Of a DNA stretch of 64,000 bases, positions 36,356 to 45,403 are shown piece after piece (the first letter of the stretch is position 1; the number at the start of each line of letters is the position of its first letter). The notes below the pieces were generated by a model, which worked only from the letters and a program-made list of their open reading frames with translations, searched no databases and was not told the origin of the DNA. The stretch is from Bacillota bacterium. GTDB lineage: Bacteria; Bacillota_A; Clostridia; Lachnospirales; Lachnospiraceae. The DNA lies in NCBI GenBank assembly GCA_023407175.1, contig JAEYMU010000053.1:248001-312000 (forward strand). The letters are read 5' to 3'. The position numbers and the translations under genes are program-made.

Positions 36356-37300
36356 TCAGCCACAATATTTTTTTTCAAATGTGAACTTATTGCTTGTCTC
36401 ACATCCAATACTTTTTTTAAAATCACAAAGTCCATAATTAGGAATACCCTCGTCCGAAGCAGGTCCAATATCCAAATATGAAATACCCTTTTTCTTATAA
36501 TAAGAAATTAAGTGATATGCCAAAAAATTCATAGGCTTATACTCTGAATATCCATTGATATCTCCCCAATATATAAGCTGAGCTATATCCATTTTCACAT
36601 AAAAAACAATTGCTGATGCTATATAATTTTCACCATATTTGACCATAAAGAATTCACTCTTAACAATTTTTGATGTTTCTAATATTTGTTCATAAGACAT
36701 TCTTAAAGGATACCCTTTATATTCACGATTGTTTTTTATTATATTATATGCAATTGCCCGTTCTGAATCCATCTCACACTTAATAAATTTTAAATTCATA
36801 CTTAAAGCAATTTTTAGATTTCTTCGTGCATTTGTAGAAAGATTATCGATATACTTTTCTAGGATAATTTCTTTAAAATCAAATTGGAAATTTATATCAA
36901 TATGTTTTATGGTATAGTTTGCTCTGAACAAAGAATTTATTAACAGGATAATCTCTTCTTGATAATAGATATCTGGTGGCAAAATAAACTTACATGCTTT
37001 ATAGTTTTTGCTTGCTATAAACTCATCTAATACTTCTAAGGCCTCATCGTACTGCTTAATTGATGTTCTATCTTTTATTTTAATAAATGTTCCAAAAGGA
37101 GCCGAAAACGGGCAAAACATCATATCATCTTTTATACCTACGCATAAGAGAAACCTTAATTTCGTGTCTTTAAATAATAAATAACTAATCATATCTATCT
37201 TGAACTCATTTAGCATATTAAACTTAACATCGGAATAAATATAGGCGGTACTGTCTCTTAGTTTATCATACTGCTCTTTTGTTATTTCCTCTATGTACAA
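36356..37300 (-). CDS. FemAB/GNAT-type acyltransferase
   Basis: This 314-residue protein resembles the FemAB-like GNAT family: NLSTNARRNLKIALSMNLKF, FMVKYGENYIASAIVFYV, and the C-terminal LDIGPASDEGIPNYGLCDFKKSIGCE typical of these proteins. They transfer acyl or aminoacyl groups to cell-wall or sugar amines. Start is TTG with a weak GAGGG. It lies between fdtB-like and LbH genes, so a sugar-amine acylation (for example an N-acyl variant of Fuc3N) is plausible but inferred. GC content is very low here. Confidence 0.7.
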   Translation of the reverse strand: MYIEEITKEQYDKLRDSTAYIYSDVKFNMLNEFKIDMISYLLFKDTKLRFLLCVGIKDDMMFCPFSAPFGTFIKIKDRTSIKQYDEALEVLDEFIASKNYKACKFILPPDIYYQEEIILLINSLFRANYTIKHIDINFQFDFKEIILEKYIDNLSTNARRNLKIALSMNLKFIKCEMDSERAIAYNIIKNNREYKGYPLRMSYEQILETSKIVKSEFFMVKYGENYIASAIVFYVKMDIAQLIYWGDINGYSEYKPMNFLAYHLISYYKKKGISYLDIGPASDEGIPNYGLCDFKKSIGCETSNKFTFEKKYCG

Positions 37301-37321
37301 AAATCCCTCACCCCTTTAATT

Positions 37322-38425
37322 TTAGTGCATATGCAAGTTATTAATGGCATCACAAACAAACTTATACTCAACTTCCTTCATACCGCTATACATTGGTATA
37401 CTTACAACAGATTCAGATATTTTCTTCGCTATAGGAAATGCATCATCTGGATAATGATATCTTTTATATGCTTCCTGCATATGTATTGGAATTGGATAAT
37501 GTATCCCCGTACCAATTCCTTTCGCCTTTAGGCTAGACTCTAAAAGATTTCTTTCGTTGGTACGGATTACAAAAAGATGCCAAACTTGTTCTCTGTCTTC
37601 ATACTCTTTAGGAAGAACAACCGATCCTAATTTTAAATGCTTCAGGTAATAATCCGCAATCATAGATCGACAAGTATTCCAGTTTTCAAGATGAGTTAAT
37701 TTTATACGAAGTATAGCAGCTTGTATTTCATCCAGACGCGAATTGTTCCCTTGATAAATATGATGATATTTTTCGGAAGAACCATAATTTCCCAACGCTC
37801 TAACTTTTATCGCCAATTCTTGATCATCGGTTAATACCGCTCCGCCGTCCCCCAATGCTCCAAGATTTTTTGTGGGATAAAAGCTAAATCCTGCTGCATT
37901 TCCCAATGATCCAACCCTCTTCCCCTTATATTTCGCTCCATGTGCCTGAGCACTATCCTCGATTACCTTCAAATTATGCTTTTTAGCAATATCATTAATT
38001 TCATCCATATCTGCAGGGCAGCCATATAGATGCACTGCAATAATAGCTTTAGTTTTATTTGTTATTTTTTCTTCAATACGTCCCACGTCAATATTATATG
38101 TATCTATTTTGGGCTCAACAAAAATAGGAGTAGCTCCTGTATACGATACTGCTAATGCAGTAGCAATGAATGTGTTCGAGGGAACTATAACTTCATCATT
38201 AATTCCAATATCATAGGCTTTTAATATCAGAAACAGGGCATCCAGTCCATTGCCGCAACCCACACAATACTTTACTCCGCAAAAAGTCGCAAACTCTTCC
38301 TCAAACCGTTCAACCTCATTTCCTTTTATAAACCAATTATTATCATATACTTCCTCGATTTTTTTTCGCACCTCATCTTTTATTTCCTTATGTATAACTT
38401 CAAGGCTTGAAAAAGGTATGTCCAT
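37322..38425 (-). CDS. fdtB: DegT/DnrJ/EryC1/StrS aminotransferase, FdtB-like
   Basis: This 367-residue PLP-dependent sugar aminotransferase has [63 protein letters not shown] and the PLP Lys in [17 protein letters not shown]. With a ketoisomerase directly upstream it matches FdtB/QdtB, which aminate dTDP-3-keto-6-deoxyhexose to dTDP-Fuc3N or dTDP-Qui3N. The rmlA and rmlB genes needed for the precursor are not in the window. Confidence 0.9.
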   Translation of the reverse strand: MDIPFSSLEVIHKEIKDEVRKKIEEVYDNNWFIKGNEVERFEEEFATFCGVKYCVGCGNGLDALFLILKAYDIGINDEVIVPSNTFIATALAVSYTGATPIFVEPKIDTYNIDVGRIEEKITNKTKAIIAVHLYGCPADMDEINDIAKKHNLKVIEDSAQAHGAKYKGKRVGSLGNAAGFSFYPTKNLGALGDGGAVLTDDQELAIKVRALGNYGSSEKYHHIYQGNNSRLDEIQAAILRIKLTHLENWNTCRSMIADYYLKHLKLGSVVLPKEYEDREQVWHLFVIRTNERNLLESSLKAKGIGTGIHYPIPIHMQEAYKRYHYPDDAFPIAKKISESVVSIPMYSGMKEVEYKFVCDAINNLHMH

Positions 38426-38443
38426 AGAGCCGCTCCTCCATTT

Positions 38444-38845
38444 TTATCTAATATTTACAAATTGAAGAAATTCTTCATATTTTCTGATATAATCCTCTTC
38501 TCTATATATATCTGACGCTAAACACATGAGGACCGCATCGGATGAAAAATCATACATTTCACGCCAAATATTATTATCAATAAATAATCCTTCATATGGT
38601 TTTTCCATAAAAACTATTTTCTTTTCTTTTCCATTATCAAGAAGAATCTTGCAGCTTCCATGTATACAAATTAAAATCTGCTTCAAACTTTTATGCGCAT
38701 GATATCCTCTATGCACCTCCTCTTTGGTAGCATACATATAATATACTCGCTTTATTTGAAACGGAATATCATTAAACTCTTCCAATGAAACTAATTGACC
38801 TCTATCATCACCATGTTGCTGAAATTGATATTTTACTATTTGCAT
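38444..38845 (-). CDS. fdtA: dTDP-4-keto-6-deoxyglucose 3,4-ketoisomerase, FdtA/WxcM-like
   Basis: This 133-residue cupin is of the FdtA/QdtA family: DDRGQLVSLEEF, YMYATKEEVHRGYHAHKSLKQIL, and YEGLFIDNNIWREMYDFS carry the family His residues and hydrophobic core. It moves the keto group before amination by the next gene. The ATG 38845 follows GGAGG at six bases; seven more open codons upstream have no ribosome site. FdtA and QdtA products differ by C4 epimer and cannot be distinguished here. Confidence 0.9.
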   Translation of the reverse strand: MQIVKYQFQQHGDDRGQLVSLEEFNDIPFQIKRVYYMYATKEEVHRGYHAHKSLKQILICIHGSCKILLDNGKEKKIVFMEKPYEGLFIDNNIWREMYDFSSDAVLMCLASDIYREEDYIRKYEEFLQFVNIR

Positions 38846-38900
38846 AGTAATCCTCCATGCTGCCAATGTCCGCGAATTTGGGCATCAGCACAAATTTGCC

Positions 38901-38924
38901 GTGTGAAAATTTTAATTTTCACAC
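38901..38924. repeat. Perfect hairpin in the fdtA leader
   Basis: GTGTGAAAATT (38901-38911) and AATTTTCACAC (38914-38924) form an 11-bp stem with a 2-base gap between predicted promoter and fdtA. It may be a terminator remnant or a leader structure. Confidence 0.5.
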
Positions 38925-38966
38925 TACGCACCTCCATATTAAAATTATTACGGAGCATCTCTGTTA

Positions 38967-38995
38967 CAAATATCCTTAAAATAACTGTCCGTCAA
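38967..38995 (-). promoter_or_regulatory. Possible sigma-A promoter of the fdtA-ugd unit
   Basis: On the minus strand TTGACG (38990-38995) and TATTTG (38967-38972) are 17 bases apart. The -10 is imperfect. The surrounding 38846-39158 gap (313 bp) contains this, the hairpin at 38901 and AT-rich sequence, with no convincing gene. Confidence 0.45.
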
Positions 38996-39158
38996 GTTTA
39001 GACATCTATATAATTAATCAAACAATTACATGGTCCAGAATCTGAATACAGTTAAATATAATATTTAATGTTTCCGAATAAATTTGTATTCTATTTTCAC
39101 CTACGATTCTATACACTGTACTTATATTGAATCCTTCTTGGCAAAAGATCATGCATCA

Positions 39159-40145
39159 TTATAAAAACAGTCTTTTCCAAAAACCTAACGACTCTATTTT
39201 CTCTATAATATCTCGTTCAAAACTTATATTTTTCTTAATCATAGTTCTTAGCCACAAGTACGACATATAATAATAGTGATAGTTAAGCAACCCCCTGAGG
39301 CCTCTGTTATAATACGCGGAAATATAATATTTTCGTTTTTCTTTTTTTATGTACTTCAAATATTTTTTAATTACATCTTTTTCACTTTGCAACATAAAGA
39401 GAAGTTTTCTCTTGCCATTTTTGGTGTTAATATTAGTCAAAGATGTTTCCGCTCTTCTATAGCCAATCAAGCATTGATTTATATAACCAAAACTTTCATA
39501 CCTTGATAAACGAAGCCACATTTCATGGTCTTCATAACCTAAAGTTTCATCAAAAAGTCCATACTTCTGGAATATCGACCGGTCTATCAATACACCAACC
39601 GTATTAATAAAGTTACCTCTCATTAGCCTTTCAAATAAATCTACTCTATCTAAATTAAAATTATCCCTGTTGATTTTTCGGTAACCTAACCTGTCTCCAT
39701 ATCGATATTTATCATCTATAATATATCCATTTGAAAAACAAATCAGCTTATCTTTATTAACATTCATAAATCCAACCAAAGCACTGATACAATTTGGTAG
39801 CATAATATCATCCGAGGCCAACAATTTAATATATTTTCCTTTTGAGTTTCTAATAACATTATTTACGCTTTTACAAACACCTTGGTTTCTACTGTTTTTA
39901 ATAAACTTGACATTAATAAACCGCTCTTTTAATCTTAATACATAACTTTCTATAACGCTAACAGAACTGTCCCTTGAACAGTCATCGTTTATAATCACTT
40001 CAAGATTCTGATAATCCTGTTTCAAAACACTTTTAAAACAATCCGATAAATATTTCTCATGATTATAACATACAATTCCAAGGGTCACCAACGGATTGCT
40101 TTCCATTTTATTCCTTGTATGATGTTTATAAAAGCAAAACACCAT
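39159..40145 (-). CDS. GT2 glycosyltransferase
   Basis: This 328-residue GT-A protein has PLVTLGIVCYNHEKYLSDCFKS, VIINDDCSRDSSV, NQGVCKSVNNVI and the LLASDDIML metal site, followed by GYEDHEMWLRLSRYESF, a typical acceptor-side loop. A second ATG 13 codons in (MESNPLV) also has an AAGGA site and may be the true start. It is flanked on both sides by gaps of 190-310 bp in AT-rich DNA and may be transcribed alone or from the upstream units. Confidence 0.85.
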   Translation of the reverse strand: MVFCFYKHHTRNKMESNPLVTLGIVCYNHEKYLSDCFKSVLKQDYQNLEVIINDDCSRDSSVSVIESYVLRLKERFINVKFIKNSRNQGVCKSVNNVIRNSKGKYIKLLASDDIMLPNCISALVGFMNVNKDKLICFSNGYIIDDKYRYGDRLGYRKINRDNFNLDRVDLFERLMRGNFINTVGVLIDRSIFQKYGLFDETLGYEDHEMWLRLSRYESFGYINQCLIGYRRAETSLTNINTKNGKRKLLFMLQSEKDVIKKYLKYIKKEKRKYYISAYYNRGLRGLLNYHYYYMSYLWLRTMIKKNISFERDIIEKIESLGFWKRLFL

Positions 40146-40195
40146 AGCTTCCTTTCTTTTTAATATCGTGGTTCAATACAATACAGATACTGTGG

Positions 40196-40307
40196 ACTTT
40201 TGATTTTTTCCTGTAGCTTGACTACTTGACTGAAGTGTGTTTCCGCTAACTTCAACGTGTGTGCTCAACCCCAAACGCACTCGCATGTCGAAACGCAGTT
40301 CAAAAGT
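40196..40307. repeat. Inverted repeat in the 40146-40337 intergenic gap
   Basis: ACTTTTGA (40196-40203) pairs with TCAAAAGT (40300-40307), with a TGAAGT/ACTTCA pair inside. The gap otherwise shows no gene. Confidence 0.3.
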
Positions 40308-40337
40308 GCTTTGTACAAAGGATAATTCATATTATAG

Positions 40338-41168
40338 TCATAATTTCCCCATTCGCCCTATTTGGTAGTCCATATATCCCCGAAATATATAAAGCAGCTT
40401 TATCAAAGTTTTATCCTCATTTAAAATACATATAAACCATCTCCTGAGCACCTGTCGTTTCCAATTACATATTTCAGGAAAATCCTTCTTATATAATTTT
40501 GCCACATAGTGACGATTACGGGAAATATAGTAATATCGAACCGGACTGTAATTATACATAACAATTGCGCCTGCTCTCGCTGCATTGCCCATATTGTGCC
40601 GAAACATAATATTATTTAATTTAATAATTTTATAGCCCTGTTTTCGAATTCTTAGACAATATTCATGATCCACTTCATCAATAAACAATGAGTTTAAAAA
40701 ACCTCCGCAAATGCCATATATTCTTAGATCGATCATACTCCCTGAAGTTATCACCTCATCTTCATAGGTTACCGGTATGGATAATTTCTTACGATCACGC
40801 TCTGCTTTTAGGAAATTAGCTGCCACTATCCCTAATCGTTCATCTTTGTTTTGTATGACATATTCCTTCATCTTTATCAGCATATCACCGGAAATCGAGC
40901 TGTCCTGATCCATCATTAGCAGCCAGTTCATTCTTAGCTTTATGGCTCCCCTGGCAGCGCGATTCAATGCAAATGCTATACCCTTGTTCCCTTCATTGTC
41001 TAAATATCTGACCTGGCGCAAATCCCTCAGCTTATGAATAAGCGCTTCATTTTTATGCTCGCTGTTGTCCACAACAAACAGTACATCCAGCTCATTGACA
41101 TAGCCTATAATATTCTCAAATACATTATCCTCTGGATTATAAAGAACAACCACCCCTGCAAATCTCAT
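40338..41168 (-). CDS. GT2 glycosyltransferase, rhamnosyltransferase-like
   Basis: This 276-residue GT-A enzyme has GVVVLYNPEDNVFENI, FVVDNSE, NEGNKGIAFALNRAA and the MMDQDSSI metal motif, then EVDHEYCLRIRKQGYKI. This pattern (VVLYNP, MDQDS) is that of the RfbF/WbbL-type rhamnosyltransferases. It follows a small membrane-anchored Rossmann protein by 17 bp. The donor could be dTDP-rhamnose or another deoxysugar. Confidence 0.87.
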   Translation of the reverse strand: MRFAGVVVLYNPEDNVFENIIGYVNELDVLFVVDNSEHKNEALIHKLRDLRQVRYLDNEGNKGIAFALNRAARGAIKLRMNWLLMMDQDSSISGDMLIKMKEYVIQNKDERLGIVAANFLKAERDRKKLSIPVTYEDEVITSGSMIDLRIYGICGGFLNSLFIDEVDHEYCLRIRKQGYKIIKLNNIMFRHNMGNAARAGAIVMYNYSPVRYYYISRNRHYVAKLYKKDFPEICNWKRQVLRRWFICILNEDKTLIKLLYIFRGYMDYQIGRMGKL

Positions 41169-41184
41169 AAAAAGCTCCTTTTAC

Positions 41185-41661
41185 CTAACTTTCATATACC
41201 ACATCTTCTATAGAGATAATAGGGCAATCCAGCTTTGAGCTTAATTCCTCTTCAATTTCACTAAAAGCAAAGAAGGCTGTAACGATCACCGCATCCACTT
41301 CCTCCAGATTGTCGTCCAATTCTAATACCTCCAGATCGGAATAGGTATTGGCTGCATTCTTGTCAATTGCATAAGCTATGGTAATATCCGTATTCTTAAG
41401 TTCATCATATAACCGGCTTCCGATCTCACCCATTCCATAAATGGCAATACTCTTGTATCCGTTTTTTACAAAATACTGATCCAGCGATTTTCCCTCCTGC
41501 TTAAGCATCAGCCATTGGTTCAGCATATTATAATACCCTTTAAACTTGTCCACCTTTTCTGCCTTCTGTTTTACTTGCTGTCCTTTAAAATACCCTATTC
41601 CGGCACTTCCGGCTGCTGCACCGATCATCATAGATAATACTGCAATTACTCCTTTTTTCAT
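41185..41661 (-). CDS. Membrane-anchored stand-alone PglD-N-like Rossmann protein
   Basis: This 158-residue protein begins with a hydrophobic anchor (GVIAVLSMMIGAAAGSAGIGYF), then a short helical linker with a coiled character, then a Rossmann-like domain (YKSIAIYGMGEIGSRLYDELK, YAIDKN, EVDAVIVTAFFAFSEIEEEL). The domain is the same type as that fused to methyltransferases and glycosyltransferases elsewhere in the island, but here it stands alone and is tethered to the membrane. I do not know its function; binding a nucleotide sugar or scaffolding the glycosylation enzymes are possibilities. Confidence 0.7.
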   Translation of the reverse strand: MKKGVIAVLSMMIGAAAGSAGIGYFKGQQVKQKAEKVDKFKGYYNMLNQWLMLKQEGKSLDQYFVKNGYKSIAIYGMGEIGSRLYDELKNTDITIAYAIDKNAANTYSDLEVLELDDNLEEVDAVIVTAFFAFSEIEEELSSKLDCPIISIEDVVYES

Positions 41662-41706
41662 ACCACATATCTCCTTCTGTGTTCTATTTTTATGATATAA
41701 AGCTGG

Positions 41707-42723
41707 TTACACAATTATTTTTAATATAAAATATAATGGTAAGTAAAGCCGATAATTAAGGCAATACCACATTGCACCGTCAAGACGGTTGTCTTTATAT
41801 ATTCTCCCTAAGCGCCTCCAGGACAGCTCCTCGTAAAAAGCTTTTTGCTTGCGAAAGCTTCTTAATATTTTCAGTTTTTGCAAAAAGGTCAAATCGCACA
41901 CCTTACGGTCAATATAACGGAATATTTCATAAAGATACTCACTTTGTATGTTTTCCCAGTAGTTCGGAATACTTTCTCCAACCTTATATTTATCAACCAG
42001 GTTTTTTTCTGTTTTACAGCAGTACAGCATTGTATTAATAAAATTCTTATTGTATTTTCCTGTCGTACTGTGCGAATATCTCATAATCCAATAATAATAT
42101 ATTTTAGGATTTAAAACAATACAATTGCAATGATCATATACCATAAGATTAAAATACCTGTCCTCCGCACTAAATCTCATTCTCTCATCAAACCGTATAT
42201 GATGTCCTTCTATGAAGTCCCTCCGGTATAATCCCGCCCAGACTCCCGTAAAAGTTGCCTTGATCTGGTTATAATTCTTCCATATATCTTCATTTCTCAG
42301 CACCGCAAAATGAAACGGCGGATTCGTCGTTGAATCTCTCTTTCCATCATCATCCAGCCGAATCCGCAGTCTTTTATACCTTACAACATCCGCCTGATAT
42401 TTTACCGCCAAATTATAATTATCCTTCAGCAAATCCGGCAAATATTTATCGTCATTATCACAGAATGCGAGATAATCCCCCTGTGCGGCTTCAAGTCCGG
42501 CATTTCTGGCAGAACAGATTCCGCCGTTTTTCTTGTGTATTACCCTGACTCGTTCATCCTCTCGTGCAAATCTGTCACAAATCGCACCGCTTTTGTCAGT
42601 AGAGCCGTCATCCACCAAAATCAATTCAAAATCCAAAAAAGATTGCGCCAGCACACTTTCAACTGCACCTTCCAGATACTTTTCCGAATTATATACCGGC
42701 ATAATAACACTGATCCGCGCCAT
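41707..42723 (-). CDS. GT2 glycosyltransferase
   Basis: This 338-residue GT-A protein has RISVIMPVYNSEKYLEGAVES, ELILVDDGSTDKSG, NGGICSARNAGLEAA and the DxD-type FCDNDD. The C-terminal region has Trp/Tyr-rich segments and a hydrophobic end. Its ATG overlaps the LicD stop by one base (TAATG), implying translational coupling with the LicD-like transferase. Confidence 0.88.
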   Translation of the reverse strand: MARISVIMPVYNSEKYLEGAVESVLAQSFLDFELILVDDGSTDKSGAICDRFAREDERVRVIHKKNGGICSARNAGLEAAQGDYLAFCDNDDKYLPDLLKDNYNLAVKYQADVVRYKRLRIRLDDDGKRDSTTNPPFHFAVLRNEDIWKNYNQIKATFTGVWAGLYRRDFIEGHHIRFDERMRFSAEDRYFNLMVYDHCNCIVLNPKIYYYWIMRYSHSTTGKYNKNFINTMLYCCKTEKNLVDKYKVGESIPNYWENIQSEYLYEIFRYIDRKVCDLTFLQKLKILRSFRKQKAFYEELSWRRLGRIYKDNRLDGAMWYCLNYRLYLPLYFILKIIV

Positions 42724-43526
42724 TATCTGGCCCCCTCTCTGTACCAGGCAGTAACATTATGCCCGGCATGCTGTTTTGCCTTAGGAGGCAGCTGCATATA
42801 ATTCCCGTATAGATTCCTCAGATAATTGTCATAACCGAGAGGTGCAAAAAATTCTTCTTTCTCAAACTCAACCGTTACAGCCCGATTCATTCTCCTTCTC
42901 GCTATCCTTTCCTTTAACCCATATCCCCATACCGATACTGCCACCAGCGAAGAGCTGTCAAAAGAGTGTCTGACGGCAATACTGTTAATTAACCGGCTGA
43001 GTGTACGAAGAAAGGTTCTATACATCCATTCATGAGCCTTGTTCATCGGCCTTGTATCACTATTTATTTTATATACATATTCATAATATTTTCTTAAGAA
43101 GCCTATGATAGAAAAATGCCTTTTCTGCTTCACCTCACTCTTTGGCAAACCGTCAATCGGAAAAATATCTACTCCGATCCCCACTGTGCTAATCGGCATT
43201 CTCACATTTTCACTGATTCCTGTTCTGGTATCTACAACCTTTGCAAATGGATAATAATACTGCGAATCCGTCCGGTAGGTCAGCGCTTTATACGGACTGC
43301 GCGTATCTCGGTTAATCGCATCAATCAGCCTATGATAGTCCTGCCGCTTCAGCATCAAATCCACGTCGTCATCCCAGGGTATAAAGCCCTTATGCCGTAT
43401 TGCTCCAAGCAAAGTACCACCCGAAAGGAAGCACTGTATTCCTAGTTTTTTACTTGTCTCGTTTACATATTTCATAACTTCAAATTCTATATCCTTAATT
43501 TCCTGTACTGACTTAATCCTCTTCAT
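42723..43526 (-). CDS. licD: LicD-family phosphotransferase
   Basis: This 267-residue protein has the LicD/fukutin-related nucleotidyltransferase fold signature: LGIQCFLSGGTLLGAIRHKGFIPWDDDVDLML, with SGG-x9-GF and the DDDVD metal residues. LicD enzymes transfer phosphocholine or other phospho-alcohols from a CDP-activated donor to glycans; the related eukaryotic FKRP and fukutin transfer ribitol 5-phosphate. The adjacent SDR and IspD/TarI-like cytidylyltransferase would fit a CDP-linked polyol donor. The ATG 43526 is used; ten more open codons lie upstream without a good ribosome site. Confidence 0.9.
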   Translation of the reverse strand: MKRIKSVQEIKDIEFEVMKYVNETSKKLGIQCFLSGGTLLGAIRHKGFIPWDDDVDLMLKRQDYHRLIDAINRDTRSPYKALTYRTDSQYYYPFAKVVDTRTGISENVRMPISTVGIGVDIFPIDGLPKSEVKQKRHFSIIGFLRKYYEYVYKINSDTRPMNKAHEWMYRTFLRTLSRLINSIAVRHSFDSSSLVAVSVWGYGLKERIARRRMNRAVTVEFEKEEFFAPLGYDNYLRNLYGNYMQLPPKAKQHAGHNVTAWYREGAR

Positions 43527-43572
43527 ATAGCCTGCCTTCCGCGGTTTGTGCCGCACAGCCTTGTATTACCGG

Positions 43573-44631
43573 CTATTGACCCGATAATATCCTAACTGTT
43601 CTCTCAATGCCTTCCCTGACTCCATACAACGGCCTCCATCCCAAGGCCTCGATCTTAGAAGGGTCCAGTACCGCATGCATAATATTTGAAGCCTGTTTGA
43701 TATCTGATTGACCGGCATCTTCATATGTCACCTGTGTGCCTGCGATATCAGCACACAGCTTTGCCAGCTGATATATTGTGATATTTGCATCTCTGTTGGC
43801 AATATTATATGCTTCAGACCGCTTTCCGTACAGCAGGATGGATATCATCGCTGTTATTGCATCCGGCACATAGCAATATGACCGTTTCTGCAATCCGGGG
43901 CTTTTCAGGACAATATTCTCCTTCTTCGATATCCTGCGTATAAAATCGCCAATCACTCTCCGGTCTGTGTCCAACATTGTAGCCCCATACACATGGCAGG
44001 GTCTCGCTATTGATACCTCAATATTATACTGTTCACTGTAAGAGGCACATAATGTTTCCGCTGCTCTCTTGGAGGACGCATAGCATGCTCTGACCTTTAA
44101 CAAGTCCAGATAACCGTATTCTTCCTCTTTAAGACCTATGTCCCGCAAGTTTTCACTATGCTCTGCAATTCCGTATACCTCGCCGGAGGATATGAACAAA
44201 ACCTTCCTTGTCCACTTTGCCCTGGCCAGCTCCAGCAGCCGATACATCCCCATATAATTTGAATTCATCACTCCTACCGGATCTGTCACAAAGGAATCCG
44301 GATCTCCCTTGCTTGCCGCATGTATTATATAATCCAGCGGTCCGTCTATATCTATCTTCTCCGCCACATCCTGCAATATGTAATGAAAATAATGCCTGTC
44401 CAAATAATTCCCATACCTTTTTCTAAGCTCATATTCATTACGTCCCAACAGCCAGATGTTGATATTTGCATGATAGAGCTCATTACGCAGGATAATCGCA
44501 TCCGCCAGCACTGAACCGATTAAGCCTGTGGCTCCAGTAATCAGCAGGGTTTTCCCGTCTAATTTCTGCCAATCAGCACCTCTTTCATTGATTATACGTA
44601 AATCCTCTGCGTAGGTTATACTATCTATCAT
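43573..44631 (-). CDS. Extended SDR: NAD-dependent epimerase/dehydratase or reductase
   Basis: This 352-residue nucleotide-sugar SDR has the cofactor loop LLITGATGLIGSVLADAI, IIHAASKGDP, the active-site Ser in FISSGEVYG and the Tyr-x3-Lys in YASSKRAAE, then SIARPCHVYG. It is located between LicD and the cytidylyltransferase, so it may act on the CDP-activated product or produce its polyol precursor. The substrate is not readable. Two ATGs three codons apart are possible; the second is better spaced from AAAAAGG. Confidence 0.85.
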   Translation of the reverse strand: MIDSITYAEDLRIINERGADWQKLDGKTLLITGATGLIGSVLADAIILRNELYHANINIWLLGRNEYELRKRYGNYLDRHYFHYILQDVAEKIDIDGPLDYIIHAASKGDPDSFVTDPVGVMNSNYMGMYRLLELARAKWTRKVLFISSGEVYGIAEHSENLRDIGLKEEEYGYLDLLKVRACYASSKRAAETLCASYSEQYNIEVSIARPCHVYGATMLDTDRRVIGDFIRRISKKENIVLKSPGLQKRSYCYVPDAITAMISILLYGKRSEAYNIANRDANITIYQLAKLCADIAGTQVTYEDAGQSDIKQASNIMHAVLDPSKIEALGWRPLYGVREGIERTVRILSGQ

Positions 44632-44676
44632 TGTTTTCATCCTTTTTCAAGAAATATAATAAATATCCGGCTGCCT

Positions 44677-45387
44677 CTATTTGAGCCAGGAATCCTTTTT
44701 CGACTGTAGCAGTGCTTTAAATATCTCTATGTCATCTGTCGTCGTTAATTTTAAATTTTTCTCCGAACCGGCTGAAAAGCAGACCGTTTCTCCCAATTCA
44801 ATCATCAGTGTACAGGTTGCAACGCAGTTCAATATTCCTCTTTTTTCAGCCTGTTCATGTGCCCATATCAGTTTAGATAAATAAAAAGCCTGCGGAGTCT
44901 GGGTTCTCATCAGTGTATCTCTATCAATCATTTTTTCTGAATTAATATGATCCTCACTGTAAAGAACTGCCTCCACGCAGGGTATAACAGTTACCGCTGA
45001 TCCATACCGATTACATTGACTGATACAATCAGAAATAATCTCCTGGGAGACCATAGGTCTGATTGCATCATGAATCAGTACGATATCGTTTCTATTACAA
45101 TTTTCCTTTAACAGGTTAATTCCATTTCTGATTGATTCCTGTCCACTGTTCCCCCCAGCCGTAATCCATTGCAGCTTTGTGATATTAAATTGCTTTGAAT
45201 AAGCCTTAAGTATCTCCTGCCAGCCTTCCAGACATACTACTGCAATCGCGTTTATATTCGGATGCCTTTGAAAGGCCTCCAGAGTATATATAATAACTGG
45301 TTTGTCATAGACATTTAAAAATTGCTTGGGAATATCCTGATTCATTCTTTGCCCGCTACCGCCAGCGATTATCAATGCAATATTCAT
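44677..45387 (-). CDS. IspD/TarI-family cytidylyltransferase
   Basis: This 236-residue CTP-dependent nucleotidyltransferase has NIALIIAGGSGQRMNQDIPKQF, KPVIIYTLEAFQRHP, GGNSGQESIRNG, LIHDAIRPMVSQEII, RTQTPQAFYL and LKLTTTDDIEIF. IspD makes CDP-methylerythritol, and TarI/Bcs1 makes CDP-ribitol. The location beside LicD, SDR and a TagB/F-like transferase inside a glycosylation island favours CDP-ribitol or another CDP-polyol, although a housekeeping IspD cannot be excluded. Start ATG 45387 with GGAGGAGG six bases upstream. Confidence 0.88.
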   Translation of the reverse strand: MNIALIIAGGSGQRMNQDIPKQFLNVYDKPVIIYTLEAFQRHPNINAIAVVCLEGWQEILKAYSKQFNITKLQWITAGGNSGQESIRNGINLLKENCNRNDIVLIHDAIRPMVSQEIISDCISQCNRYGSAVTVIPCVEAVLYSEDHINSEKMIDRDTLMRTQTPQAFYLSKLIWAHEQAEKRGILNCVATCTLMIELGETVCFSAGSEKNLKLTTTDDIEIFKALLQSKKDSWLK

Positions 45388-45403
45388 CAATGGCCTCCTC
45401 CGG

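Noticed and set aside
38846..38935. Possible 28-codon gene starting at a GTG after GGAGGT upstream of fdtA
   Set aside because: The frame overlaps a perfect hairpin, runs into the fdtA start, and has no recognisable product. It is more likely leader sequence.
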